From the NCBI RefSeq assembly GCF_900110435.1, contig NZ_FODT01000011.1, forward strand, positions 1-64,000: 64,000 nucleotides of DNA. The letters are read 5' to 3'. Positions 37,040 to 51,314 of this stretch are shown here, piece by piece (positions within the stretch are counted from its first letter, which is position 1; each line of letters opens with the position of its first letter). This stretch comes from Rhodopseudomonas pseudopalustris. Its GTDB lineage: Bacteria > Pseudomonadota > Alphaproteobacteria > Rhizobiales > Xanthobacteraceae. Under the pieces are notes generated by a model that did not search any database, had not been told where the DNA came from, and was given only the letters and a program-made list of their open reading frames with translations. The position numbers and the translations under genes are program-made.

Positions 37040-38221
37040 ATGTCCTCGCCGCTCTCGTTCCGTCAGCAATATCAGTCCCTGGTCGCCTCCGGCGCGATCG
37101 AAGCCGACCCCGCGCAGGCCCGCGCGGTCGAAGCCTTCGCCGCGCTCGACGACACGCTCGCAAATTACAAGCCACCGAAAAAGCAGAGCTTTCTCGGGCG
37201 GCTGTTCGGTGGCGGCGACGCCGAGCCACCGCCGCGCGGGCTCTATGTCCATGGCGAGGTCGGCCGCGGCAAGACCATGCTGATGGACCTGTTCTTCGAT
37301 GCGAGCCCGGTGGCGCACAAGCGCCGCTCGCATTTCCATGAATTCATGGCGGAGGCGCACGAGCGCATCAACGCGTTCCGGCAGAACATCAAGCGCGGCG
37401 AAATTCCCGACGGCGACGTGATCGGGCTGACGGCGGCGTCGATTTTCGAGGAAGCGTGGCTGCTGTGCTTCGACGAATTCCACGTCACCGATATCGCCGA
37501 CGCGATGATCCTGTCGCGGCTGTTCGGCAAGCTGTTCGAGCTCGGCACCGTGGTGGTGGCGACCTCCAACGTCGCCCCCGACGATCTCTACAAAGGCGGC
37601 CTCAACCGGTCGCTGTTCGTGCCGTTCATCGGCCAGGTCAAGCAGCATATGGCGGTGCTGCGGCTTGACGCCCGCACCGATTATCGGCTGGAGAAATTCG
37701 CCGGGATGAAGGTCTGGCTGGCGCCGGACGATGCCGAAGCGACCGCCGCGCTCGACCGCGCCTGGGGCCGGATCACCGGCGGCGCCGTGGGCTCGCCGCG
37801 CGACATCGCGATCAAGGGCCGGCATCTGCACATCCCGAGGGCCGACCACCACGTCGCGCGGTTCGATTTCGCCGATCTTTGCGAGAAGCCGCTCGGCGCT
37901 TCCGATTATCTGCGGCTCGCGCACGAATACCACACCCTGATGATCGACCATGTGCCGGTGATGGACTACGCCGACCGCAACGCCGCCAAGCGCTTCATCG
38001 CGCTGATCGATACGTTGTACGACAACGCGGTGAAGCTGATGGCCTCGGCCGAGGCCGAACCGGCCGGTCTGTACCGCGCCAGCGACGGCTACGAGGCGAT
38101 GGAGTTCAACCGGACGGTGTCGCGGCTGATCGAGATGGGCTCGGAATCATATCTGGCGCTGCCCCACGGCCGCAGCGACTCGAGCGCCTCCGGCTCCACC
38201 ACCGGGCTGGTGGAGACCTGA
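37040..38221 (+). CDS. zapE: Cell division protein ZapE (AFG1-like ATPase)
   Basis: ZapE (393 residues) is an AFG1-family P-loop ATPase that associates with the Z ring. Walker A is HGEVGRGKTMLMDLFFD (from residue 71). Walker B is LLCFDEFHVTDIADAMIL, followed by VATSNVAPDDLYKGGLNRS and the sensor region. I start at MSSPLSFRQQ; a Met ten codons earlier is possible. It precedes mdh, a gene order also found in other rhizobial relatives. Confidence 0.94.
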   Translation: MSSPLSFRQQYQSLVASGAIEADPAQARAVEAFAALDDTLANYKPPKKQSFLGRLFGGGDAEPPPRGLYVHGEVGRGKTMLMDLFFDASPVAHKRRSHFHEFMAEAHERINAFRQNIKRGEIPDGDVIGLTAASIFEEAWLLCFDEFHVTDIADAMILSRLFGKLFELGTVVVATSNVAPDDLYKGGLNRSLFVPFIGQVKQHMAVLRLDARTDYRLEKFAGMKVWLAPDDAEATAALDRAWGRITGGAVGSPRDIAIKGRHLHIPRADHHVARFDFADLCEKPLGASDYLRLAHEYHTLMIDHVPVMDYADRNAAKRFIALIDTLYDNAVKLMASAEAEPAGLYRASDGYEAMEFNRTVSRLIEMGSESYLALPHGRSDSSASGSTTGLVET

Positions 38222-39319
<1,098 letters not shown>

Positions 39320-39408
39320 ATTGAAGACGAGCCGTGTGCGCCGCCGCTCGTCAATGAGCGGCGCGCCACGGCCCAACCGGCTGGACGCGATCTGGCGAGG
39401 GGCATGAG

Positions 39409-40608
<1,200 letters not shown>

Positions 40609-40620
40609 TTGACGTGTCTC

Positions 40621-40655
40621 TCGCCTCCACATATCCTGTGTAACTGTGGAGGCGA
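40621..40655 (+). promoter_or_regulatory. 11-bp-arm inverted repeat over the antitoxin ribosome binding site
   Basis: TCGCCTCCACA (40621-40631) and TGTGGAGGCGA (40645-40655) are perfectly complementary, with a 13-bp spacer. The right arm contains GGAGG, the Shine-Dalgarno of the antitoxin (ATG at 40659). As DNA it is a good operator for an autoregulating RHH antitoxin. As RNA in a sucC read-through transcript it would bury that ribosome binding site. It begins 12 bp after the sucC stop. Confidence 0.75.
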
Positions 40656-40658
40656 CGC

Positions 40659-40892
40659 ATGCCTAAAAACATCACACTGGCGATCGATGAAGCTGTTTTG
40701 GACCGCGTTCGGGTCATTGCAGCCGAACGAAAGACGACCGTGAACGGACTGGTGCGGAATTATCTCGAAAACCTGTCGGGCGCAGACGATAAACGTGCGC
40801 GCTTGGCAAAACGGATCGACGAGTTGCGCGCCAAATCGACGCTGGAAGTCGGTCCGGTGACGTGGACACGCAACGATCTCTATGAGCGCTGA
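40659..40892 (+). CDS. Ribbon-helix-helix type antitoxin
   Basis: The 77-residue product has an N-terminal ribbon-helix-helix pattern ([20 protein letters not shown] then [14 protein letters not shown]). Its C-terminal tail ([20 protein letters not shown]) would wrap the toxin. It overlaps the toxin gene by 11 bp, the classic antitoxin-first order. It should bind the inverted repeat at 40621-40655 and repress its own promoter (inference from family behaviour). Confidence 0.85.
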   Translation: MPKNITLAIDEAVLDRVRVIAAERKTTVNGLVRNYLENLSGADDKRARLAKRIDELRAKSTLEVGPVTWTRNDLYER

Positions 40893-41301
40893 AGCAATGC
40901 TCGACGCCAACGTGCTGGTCTACGCAGCCTCTACGGCCGCCGCCGAGGCCGCCAAGGCGCGTACCGCGACGCAGCTTCTCAAGACGGGTAACGTCGGCAT
41001 TTCGGGGCAGGTGATGCAGGAATTTTACGTCACCGTTACCCGAAAGAGCCCGACGCCGTTATCGGTCGACGATGCCCTCGATTGGCTCGACGTGTTCAAT
41101 GAATTGCCGTGCATCCCGGTGGATGCCGCCCTTGTCAGATCCGGCGCCGAAATCGCCCAACGCTATCAGATCTCCTACTGGGATGGCGCCGTGCTCGCCG
41201 CAGCCCATCGTCTCAACGCCACCGTCCTCTACTCCGAAGACCTCAGCCACGATCAGACCTACGGTTCGGTCCGCGTCGTGAATCCCTTCCGCGCCAATTA
41301 A
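40882..41301 (+). CDS. PIN-domain ribonuclease toxin (VapC-like)
   Basis: This is a 139-residue PIN-domain protein. The acidic quartet is complete: Asp8 ([10 protein letters not shown]), Glu47 (VMQEFYV), Asp101 ([11 protein letters not shown]) and Asp120 ([10 protein letters not shown]). Members cleave tRNA or rRNA and are neutralised by the upstream antitoxin. Its stop is only 12 bp before sucD, so sucD translation and transcription must pass through this module unless it has its own promoter. Confidence 0.9.
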   Translation: MSAEAMLDANVLVYAASTAAAEAAKARTATQLLKTGNVGISGQVMQEFYVTVTRKSPTPLSVDDALDWLDVFNELPCIPVDAALVRSGAEIAQRYQISYWDGAVLAAAHRLNATVLYSEDLSHDQTYGSVRVVNPFRAN

Positions 41302-41313
41302 GTCGAGCTTTTC

Positions 41314-42198
41314 ATGTCCATCCTGATCGACGCCAACACCAAAGTCATTTGCCAGGGCTTCACCGGCAAGAACGGCACCTTCCATTCCGAGGCCGCGGTG
41401 GCGTACGGCACCAAGATGGTCGGCGGCACCTCGCCGGGTAAAGGCGGCACCACCCATCTGGGCCTGCCGGTGTTCGACACCGTGCGCGAGGCGCGTGACA
41501 AGACCGGCGCCGACGCCTCGGTGATCTATGTGCCGCCGCCGGGCGCGGCGGATGCGATCTGCGAGGCGATCGACGCCGAGATCCCGCTGATCGTCTGCAT
41601 CACCGAGGGCATTCCGGTGCTCGACATGGTGCGGGTGAAGCGCTCGCTGGTCGGCTCGAAGTCGCGGCTGATCGGGCCGAACTGCCCGGGCGTAATGACC
41701 GCCGGCGAATGCAAGATCGGCATCATGCCGGCCAACATCTTCAAGCAGGGCTCGGTCGGCATCGTGTCGCGCTCCGGCACGCTGACTTATGAAGCCGTGT
41801 TCCAGACCACCAGCGAGGGCCTCGGCCAGACCACCGCGGTCGGAATCGGCGGCGATCCGGTCAAGGGAACCGAATTCATCGACGTGCTGGAAATGTTCCT
41901 GGCCGACGACAAGACCACCTCGATCATCATGATCGGCGAGATCGGCGGTTCGGCCGAAGAAGAAGCCGCGCAGTTCCTGATCGACGAGGCCAAGCGCGGC
42001 CGCAAGAAGCCGATGGTCGGCTTCATCGCCGGCGTCACCGCCCCTCCCGGCCGCCGCATGGGTCATGCGGGCGCGATCATTTCCGGCGGCAAGGGCGATG
42101 CGGCGTCGAAAACCTCCGCGATGGAAGCCGCCGGCATCACCGTGTCGCCGTCCCCGGCGCGACTCGGCAAGACGCTGGTCGAGGTCTTGAAGGGCTGA
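41314..42198 (+). CDS. sucD: Succinyl-CoA synthetase alpha subunit
   Basis: SucD (294 residues) binds CoA and carries the phospho-histidine His251 in [15 protein letters not shown]. The CoA site is [20 protein letters not shown], and [20 protein letters not shown] is typical. It pairs with SucC across the intervening toxin-antitoxin segment. No obvious terminator follows; the next 470 bp are non-coding. Confidence 0.98.
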   Translation: MSILIDANTKVICQGFTGKNGTFHSEAAVAYGTKMVGGTSPGKGGTTHLGLPVFDTVREARDKTGADASVIYVPPPGAADAICEAIDAEIPLIVCITEGIPVLDMVRVKRSLVGSKSRLIGPNCPGVMTAGECKIGIMPANIFKQGSVGIVSRSGTLTYEAVFQTTSEGLGQTTAVGIGGDPVKGTEFIDVLEMFLADDKTTSIIMIGEIGGSAEEEAAQFLIDEAKRGRKKPMVGFIAGVTAPPGRRMGHAGAIISGGKGDAASKTSAMEAAGITVSPSPARLGKTLVEVLKG

Positions 42199-42666
42199 GT
42201 CGAGTCTTCGCCGACTGAATGCGGATCGGTAAGGCTGAGCCCTGCCGATCCTTTGGTCAGGCAATCGTGGACGCCGCCTGACGCGGCTGCACCGCTGGCG
42301 ATGAAATCGAACAATCGACCCGGATCGCCGCCGATCGTTGGCGTCGAGTCCGATACGCACAAGCCCGAGCAAGCGCGGTCACCCGCGCACTTGCGGGGGG
42401 CTTGTGGCCGACGCGGCAAAATAGCGCGCCAAACCATCGACTGGCGATCAATCCGGCAGTGGGTGCTGACCTAAAGCTTTTCCGGTTCTGATAGAGTCAG
42501 AACCGGAGCTCTGACTTTTTCTTCTGACGCGTTTTCTTCACGCGAACCGGTCTCCACTTCGCTCGAAAACGCTCTAAGCCAAGCTCTCATGCGAGATTTC
42601 GATGGCGTGTCCGTCGCCACTGTCGTGGCGTCACCCACCTCAGCCAGTCCGCATTCAGGGGGCCAC
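42199..42666. other. Intergenic region after sucD
   Basis: This 468-bp stretch has short poor frames only, and contains dispersed repeat copy 4 (42473-42576). An extension of the following acetyltransferase to 42589 is open but not protein-like. It marks the left edge of the accessory block between sucD and sucA. Confidence 0.5.
42473..42576 (+). repeat. Dispersed two-hairpin palindromic repeat, copy 4
   Basis: The first hairpin is TCCGGTTCTGATAG ... TCAGAACCGGA; the second lies between GCGTTTTC and GAAAACGC. It is the same family as 94, 2117, 28376 and 54642, and close to copy 1 in sequence. Confidence 0.85.
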
Positions 42667-43275
42667 ATGCCGGATTTTCCCGAACTGAGCTTCCTGCCTC
42701 TTTCAACCGCGACCTGGCCTCTTCTGGAGGATCTGTTCGGACCCGAACGCGGCGCAGACAGCGGCTGCTGGTGTATGTGGTGGCGGGTGAGCCGCAGCAG
42801 ATTCAATGCGATGGGAAAGGACGCTCGTAAGGCTGCGCTGCAGGAGCTGTCCGCCTCCGATGAGTCACCCGGTATTCTGGCGGTCCGCGATGGGCAGGCC
42901 ATCGGCTGGTGCGCGGTGGCGCGCCGGAGCGCATATCCGGTTCTGACGCGCTCCCGTGTCGCTGCGCCGATCGAAGACCTCTCGCCGGAGAAGATATGGT
43001 TCATCTCCTGCTTGTACGTCCGGGTCGGCTTTCGCCGTCACGGTCTTTCCGGTCCGCTGATACGAGCCGCCGTCGACCACGCTCTGGCCCGGGGCGCGTT
43101 GTGTATCGAGGCCTGTCCCACGACATCCGCCACAACCTCGGCGGAGGGATTCGTAGGTTCGTCGGCGACGTTCGCGGATCTCGGCTTCGTTGAAATCGCG
43201 CGCCGCTCCCCGAAACGGCCGCTGATGCGCTGGACGCGCACGAGCGGCCTCGTCGAAGCGGCGCGCGGAGCCTGA
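42667..43275 (+). CDS. GNAT-family N-acetyltransferase
   Basis: The 202-residue product has a GNAT core: GILAVRDGQAIGWCAVARRS, then WFISCLYVRVGFRRHGLSGP with the acetyl-CoA-binding FRRHGLSG, and ADLGFVEIARRSPKRPLMRW. Near the N-terminus GCWCMWWRVSR resembles a group of GNAT proteins annotated only as hypothetical. I start at MPDFPELSFL, where family-like sequence begins. Substrate unknown. It is the first gene of the accessory block between sucD and sucA. Confidence 0.78.
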   Translation: MPDFPELSFLPLSTATWPLLEDLFGPERGADSGCWCMWWRVSRSRFNAMGKDARKAALQELSASDESPGILAVRDGQAIGWCAVARRSAYPVLTRSRVAAPIEDLSPEKIWFISCLYVRVGFRRHGLSGPLIRAAVDHALARGALCIEACPTTSATTSAEGFVGSSATFADLGFVEIARRSPKRPLMRWTRTSGLVEAARGA

Positions 43276-43329
43276 TACAGGCGGGGTGCTGCGCGAAGCC
43301 CGTGGCCTGGAGCGACTATTCGCAGCGCG

Positions 43330-44433
43330 TCAGCTACTGCTCAGCGGTGAATTGACCGCTCGTCGCGGCGACCAGGGATTGTGATAGAGCGCCTCGTCGG
43401 GGATCGGATGGCCGTGGAACAGCGCGTAGTTGATGTGATCAGGCGTGCGCTCCTGCTCCGAAATATAGTCGATGATGAGATGGTTCCAGTGCTCGCTCGC
43501 GTCGATATCAGGATCGATCGTGCCATCGATCGTGACGTCCGTCGGGACGAGGACATCGGTATGATAGAGCGCGCTGTAAAATCTCTGGGAGTAATCCTCG
43601 GGAACATAGTGCGGTAGCTTGGACAGCTGGCGGCGTCGCATCAGGCAGTCCGGGTTGTTCTCGCGATTGTGCCAGCTGGCGCTGGGCGTGCCGTCGTGAC
43701 CTATTCCGCCGTTTCCGATCGAGCGGAGTGCGATGTCCAGCACTCTGCCGACAGCCTCGTCCAGCGAGGGCGCCAACCCGCGCATCACCAACGAGTTTGC
43801 CCAATGTCCGGGGCTGTTGACCGAGATCATGAGGCCGCCCGGTATGCGCCGGTCATGATTCCGGGTGCGATGAGCCGAGGGATAGAAGATGTTGATGCCG
43901 GCTTTGAAGACGCTGAGGCTGGCGCCTCGCAACGGCACCGACTCAGTGTAAATCACGTCGCGTTTGATCGGCGCGTGCTCGATCAGATACAGATCGGCGA
44001 TTCTCTCGCAGATCTCCAGCAGATCGATGCCCGGCTTCAGGCGGGCAAGCCGCGGTCCGTTGAACATGATGAGGAATCCATGAGCGATTCCCGCCGCCGC
44101 ACGTTCCTTCCACTCCTGACGCGCCTTCTGAATCTTGCGACTGACGAAGCCGTCGCCGAGCGCGATCTCGTTCTCGTCGATCCAGCATGTGTCGATACCG
44201 ATGCCCTGCATCTCTCGCGAGCCGAAGCGGCCGAACAGGCAGGGCTGGTAGCGGGCCGCCCAGGCCAGAAAGGCGGCGTGCCTTTCTTCATGCGTTTTCA
44301 GAGGATCGAGCAGCACCGTGTTGGCGGCGTCGATGTCTTGACCGTAGCTCGTATCGGGCGAGTTCAATTCCGCACGGGCGAGCAGATCGTTGAGGGAAGC
44401 GACTTCCAAAACCCCTTTGGCAGAGAGAAGCAT
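43330..44433 (-). CDS. Unrecognised 367-residue cytoplasmic protein
   Basis: I cannot assign a family with confidence. The protein has no signal peptide or membrane segment. Distinct patches are YQPCLFGRFGSREMQGIGID, AHGFLIMFNGPRLARLKPGI, GGLMISVNSPGHWANSLVMR, and GHPIPDEALYHNPWSPRRAV. The order of a Cys-containing FG motif, a hydrophobic strand and an N-x-P-x-H motif vaguely recalls YqcI/YcgG (GntA-like haem oxygenases), but the protein is longer and this is weak. The start at 44433 has TGAGGA six bases upstream. It is divergent from the MarR regulator with a palindrome between them, so may be its target. Confidence 0.7.
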   Translation of the reverse strand: MLLSAKGVLEVASLNDLLARAELNSPDTSYGQDIDAANTVLLDPLKTHEERHAAFLAWAARYQPCLFGRFGSREMQGIGIDTCWIDENEIALGDGFVSRKIQKARQEWKERAAAGIAHGFLIMFNGPRLARLKPGIDLLEICERIADLYLIEHAPIKRDVIYTESVPLRGASLSVFKAGINIFYPSAHRTRNHDRRIPGGLMISVNSPGHWANSLVMRGLAPSLDEAVGRVLDIALRSIGNGGIGHDGTPSASWHNRENNPDCLMRRRQLSKLPHYVPEDYSQRFYSALYHTDVLVPTDVTIDGTIDPDIDASEHWNHLIIDYISEQERTPDHINYALFHGHPIPDEALYHNPWSPRRAVNSPLSSS

Positions 44434-44578
44434 GGCAATCCTCATATGTATGTGGCACTCATAGGTTGTAGTATGGAAATGTTTCCCTTTCGATGCGCGA
44501 GTAAGGAATGCAGCATAATGTCGCTGCGGCAGATCGCGACGTGACGCTCCCAGCGATGGGTTAGTTTGATTTATCGGA

Positions 44579-44595
44579 ATATGCGTCGCGCATAT
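44579..44595. promoter_or_regulatory. Palindrome in the divergent promoter region of the MarR gene
   Basis: ATATGCG-TCG-CGCATAT is a perfect inverted repeat with 7-bp arms, 13 bp before the marR-type ATG (44609) and 145 bp from the divergent gene at 44433. Size and symmetry suit a MarR-family dimer site, so autoregulation is likely (inference). Confidence 0.55.
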
Positions 44596-44608
44596 AAATG
44601 AGGGCGGG

Positions 44609-45121
44609 ATGAGAAAAGTCGGCAACATGCTGGGGGCGGTTTCGATCGTGCTCGCCGACGAAATCTGGGCCGCGGTGAACGATACGCTCGAAACCTCGGG
44701 CGAGACCGCGGCCGCCCTGATCATGCTCGGCGCGCATCCGGGGATTCCGATCAAGGAGCTCGGTCGAGCGCTCGCTCTCTCCCACAGCGGCGCAGTCCGC
44801 CTGGTGGACCGGTTGGAGAAGGAGGGGGTGGTCCGGCGGAAGGAAGGCCGCGACGCGCGGACCGTCCTGCTTCATCTGACGCCAGCCGGGACGAAGCTGC
44901 GGCGCTCGGTTCTGAAGGAGAGAGCAAGGGTTCTGGAACGGGCGCTCGCCGTCCTGTCGGCAGAGGAAGTGCGTGTCCTCGGAGCCTATCTGGACCGGAT
45001 GCTTCGCGGCCTCCTGACCGAACGCCGGCTCGGCTACCGCTTCTGCCGCATGTGCGAGGAGGAATGCTGCGTTCCGCACGACTGCCCGGTCGACGCCAAA
45101 TGGAAGGAATTGTCCGAATGA
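44609..45121 (+). CDS. MarR-family transcriptional regulator with Cys-rich C-terminus
   Basis: The regulator has 170 residues and a winged helix-turn-helix (IPIKELGRALALSHSGAVRL at about 46-65, wing KEGRDARTVLLHLTPAG). The C-terminal tail is unusual: Cys146, Cys149, Cys153, Cys154, His157 and Cys159 in RFCRMCEEECCVPHDCPVD, which could bind metal or sense thiol stress. It overlaps the downstream exporter gene (ATGA at 45118-45121), so regulator and transporter are one unit. Confidence 0.88.
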   Translation: MRKVGNMLGAVSIVLADEIWAAVNDTLETSGETAAALIMLGAHPGIPIKELGRALALSHSGAVRLVDRLEKEGVVRRKEGRDARTVLLHLTPAGTKLRRSVLKERARVLERALAVLSAEEVRVLGAYLDRMLRGLLTERRLGYRFCRMCEEECCVPHDCPVDAKWKELSE

Positions 45122-46038
45122 CCGATCATTCGCGCGGCGTATCGAGCATGGTTTCCAGTCGGGGATGGCTGGCCGTCGCCGCCATGGTGGGGTCGGCAGC
45201 CTGCTGGGGATTCTCGACGGTGATGTCGCGGGATCTTCTGAATACAGTGCCGCCGTCACAGCTCCTGGTCATTCAGCTGACCGCGAGCGTCGCCGCGCTG
45301 GCAGGCCTCGCCCTGCCGAACATGCCGTGGCGCTACCGATCACGGGGGATGTTGCGCGCGTCGGCGATCGGCATCCTGGAGCCCGGCCTGACCTATTCGA
45401 TCGGCCTGATCGGGCTGTCCCTGACGACGGCCGGCAGCGCTTCGATCATCGGGGCGACCGAACCGATCATGATCGTCTTGATAGCGTGGCTGTTTCTCAG
45501 CCAGCGGCCGTCGCCGAGGCTTGCGGTCTGCATCGTTATTGCGGTGATCGGCTTGCTGATGGTGTCCGGCGAGACCCTCTTCAGGCCCGGACAAGGGAAT
45601 GCGCTCGGAGATGGCCTGATCGTTTTGGCGACCGTCTCGGCCGCGAGTTATGTGGTGCTGTCGGCGAAAGTGGCGGCTCATTTTCCCGCCGCGACGCTTG
45701 CGATGGCGCAGCAACTGGCCGGCCTCGCTTTCGTGTTTGCCGTATTTGTCGTCGTTCAAGCCTTTGGCCTGGAGCGTCCGATCCTTGCCGAGCTTTCGCT
45801 GTCGATCGTCGCCTATGCGGCGGTGTCCGGAATCATTCAGTATGCAATCGCGTTCTGGCTCTACCTGATCGGCTTGCGTTATCTGACCCCGGGCGCCGCC
45901 GGCCTCTGGCTCACGCTGGTCCCGGTGTTCGGCATCTTCGGAGCGTTTGTCTGGCTTGACGAGATTCCGACGCCGGTGATGCTGGCCGGAGCGGCGCTGA
46001 TCATCGGGGCCGTCCTCATCGGCAAAGCCGAAAAATAG
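45118..46038 (+). CDS. EamA/DMT-superfamily transporter
   Basis: This is a 306-residue inner-membrane protein with ten predicted helices in two EamA repeats (VGSAACWGFSTVMSRDLLNT, SIIGATEPIMIVLIAWLFLS, then VAYAAVSGIIQYAIAFWLYL and GLWLTLVPVFGIFGAFVWLD). DMT proteins usually export metabolites or drugs. Translation is coupled to the MarR gene by a 4-bp overlap, which suggests that the regulator senses the exported compound. I start at MTDHSRG. Confidence 0.9.
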   Translation: MTDHSRGVSSMVSSRGWLAVAAMVGSAACWGFSTVMSRDLLNTVPPSQLLVIQLTASVAALAGLALPNMPWRYRSRGMLRASAIGILEPGLTYSIGLIGLSLTTAGSASIIGATEPIMIVLIAWLFLSQRPSPRLAVCIVIAVIGLLMVSGETLFRPGQGNALGDGLIVLATVSAASYVVLSAKVAAHFPAATLAMAQQLAGLAFVFAVFVVVQAFGLERPILAELSLSIVAYAAVSGIIQYAIAFWLYLIGLRYLTPGAAGLWLTLVPVFGIFGAFVWLDEIPTPVMLAGAALIIGAVLIGKAEK

Positions 46039-46480
46039 CACGGGTTGCGAAAATCGACCGAGCGGCGCCGCCGATGCCGCACCATCGCCGCCGAGCGCAC
46101 GGGCGGCGTCATGCCGGCCAACGGCTTCACGCCGGTCTCATCGGCGGCGGCTCGCGCTCCGGCGCCCTGAACCGGAACGCGGTGTCTGAGACTTCGGCCG
46201 AGGCGCAGCGGCCGGGAACCGTCAGGCAGGCCGATGGCGCCCTTGACGGGGGCGGCAGGACCGAAACGGCGATCATGACCGGCGCGATCGATAAAGCCGA
46301 CCTGCGGTGAGTTGCGGCCGCGCCTGGACTTGCCGAAAAATTGAATTCATAATTCAAACCTTGTCTCTTTCCGAGCTTACATTTCCCTGGAATCCGATAA
46401 AAGGTGCACTATGTTGCTGATCCGGTAACTGGATCGGCTTATCGCGTGTGTCTCGCGATAATCATAATCAGGAAGCAATC
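46039..46480. promoter_or_regulatory. sucA upstream region with three inverted repeats
   Basis: The first 280 bp show only poor frames on both strands. The last 140 bp are relatively AT-rich and hold TTGAATT-CAT-AATTCAA (46341-46357), GATCC/GGATC (46419-46435) and ATCGCG/CGCGAT (46441-46459), all before the sucA ATG at 46481. These are candidate operators for the sucAB transcription unit, which therefore seems to have its own promoter apart from mdh-sucCD. Confidence 0.5.
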
Positions 46481-49438
<2,958 letters not shown>

Positions 49439-49441
49439 CCC

Positions 49442-49470
49442 CGCGGGCCGCCGCAGGCCGGCGGCCCGCG
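49442..49470 (+). other. Strong intercistronic hairpin between sucA and sucB
   Basis: CGCGGGCCGCC and GGCGGCCCGCG form a perfect 11-bp stem with a 7-nt loop just 4 bp after the sucA stop, followed by TTGTTC. The T tract is weak, so it may be a partial terminator or an mRNA-stabilising 3' structure that sets the sucA:sucB ratio. Confidence 0.55.
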
Positions 49471-49544
49471 TTGTTCGAGACATTTGGATCAGGGGCGGAT
49501 CGCCCGGCGGCCAGCCGGCGACACGCCGCAAGAGGAAAGAAACG

Positions 49545-50846
<1,302 letters not shown>

Positions 50847-50902
50847 GAGCGCCTTATGCGCCGGCATGAGCGCCGGCGATTCGTCAAAGCGAATGGGGGG
50901 AC

Positions 50903-51307
50903 ATGATGCAGCCGATGCCGATCGAGATCACCGTGCTGGGGTGGAGCGTCGTGCTGCTGATCGTGCAGATGTTCCTCGCCTCGGTGCCCGCCATGCTCGA
51001 ACTCGGCGGCCCCTATCAGGCCGGGCCGCGTGACGAGGGGAAGGTGGCGCAGGGCCGGTTCGCCGGCCGCGCCAATCGCGCCTTCCGCAATCTGCTCGAG
51101 ACCTATCCGGCCTTCGTCGCGCTGGCGCTGGCGCTGGCCGTCACCGGCAAGACCGGCGGCTATGCCGCCACCGCCGCGGTGATCTGGCTGGTCGCCCGCG
51201 TGCTCTACGCGCCGCTCTACATCATCGAGATCCCGTTCGCGCGCAGCCTGGTGTGGTTCGTCGCGCTGCTGGCGCTGATCGCGATGCTGATCCGGCTGAT
51301 GTCGTGA
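50903..51307 (+). CDS. MAPEG-family membrane protein
   Basis: The protein (134 residues) has about four transmembrane helices of the MAPEG fold (ITVLGWSVVLLIVQMFLASV, GRANRAFRNLLETYPAFVAL, AAVIWLVARVLYAPLYIIEI, FVALLALIAMLIRLM). The Arg/Asn-rich RFAGRANRAFRNLLE loop matches the eicosanoid/glutathione-metabolism family, but bacterial members are mostly uncharacterised. A GGGGGG run lies just before ATGATG; either Met could start. It precedes the SDR gene by 7 bp. Confidence 0.88.
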   Translation: MMQPMPIEITVLGWSVVLLIVQMFLASVPAMLELGGPYQAGPRDEGKVAQGRFAGRANRAFRNLLETYPAFVALALALAVTGKTGGYAATAAVIWLVARVLYAPLYIIEIPFARSLVWFVALLALIAMLIRLMS

Positions 51308-51314
51308 GGTCCGC

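Noticed and set aside
46074-46357. Small frames on both strands before sucA
   Set aside because: Composition is not protein-like, and neither has a convincing ribosome binding site.
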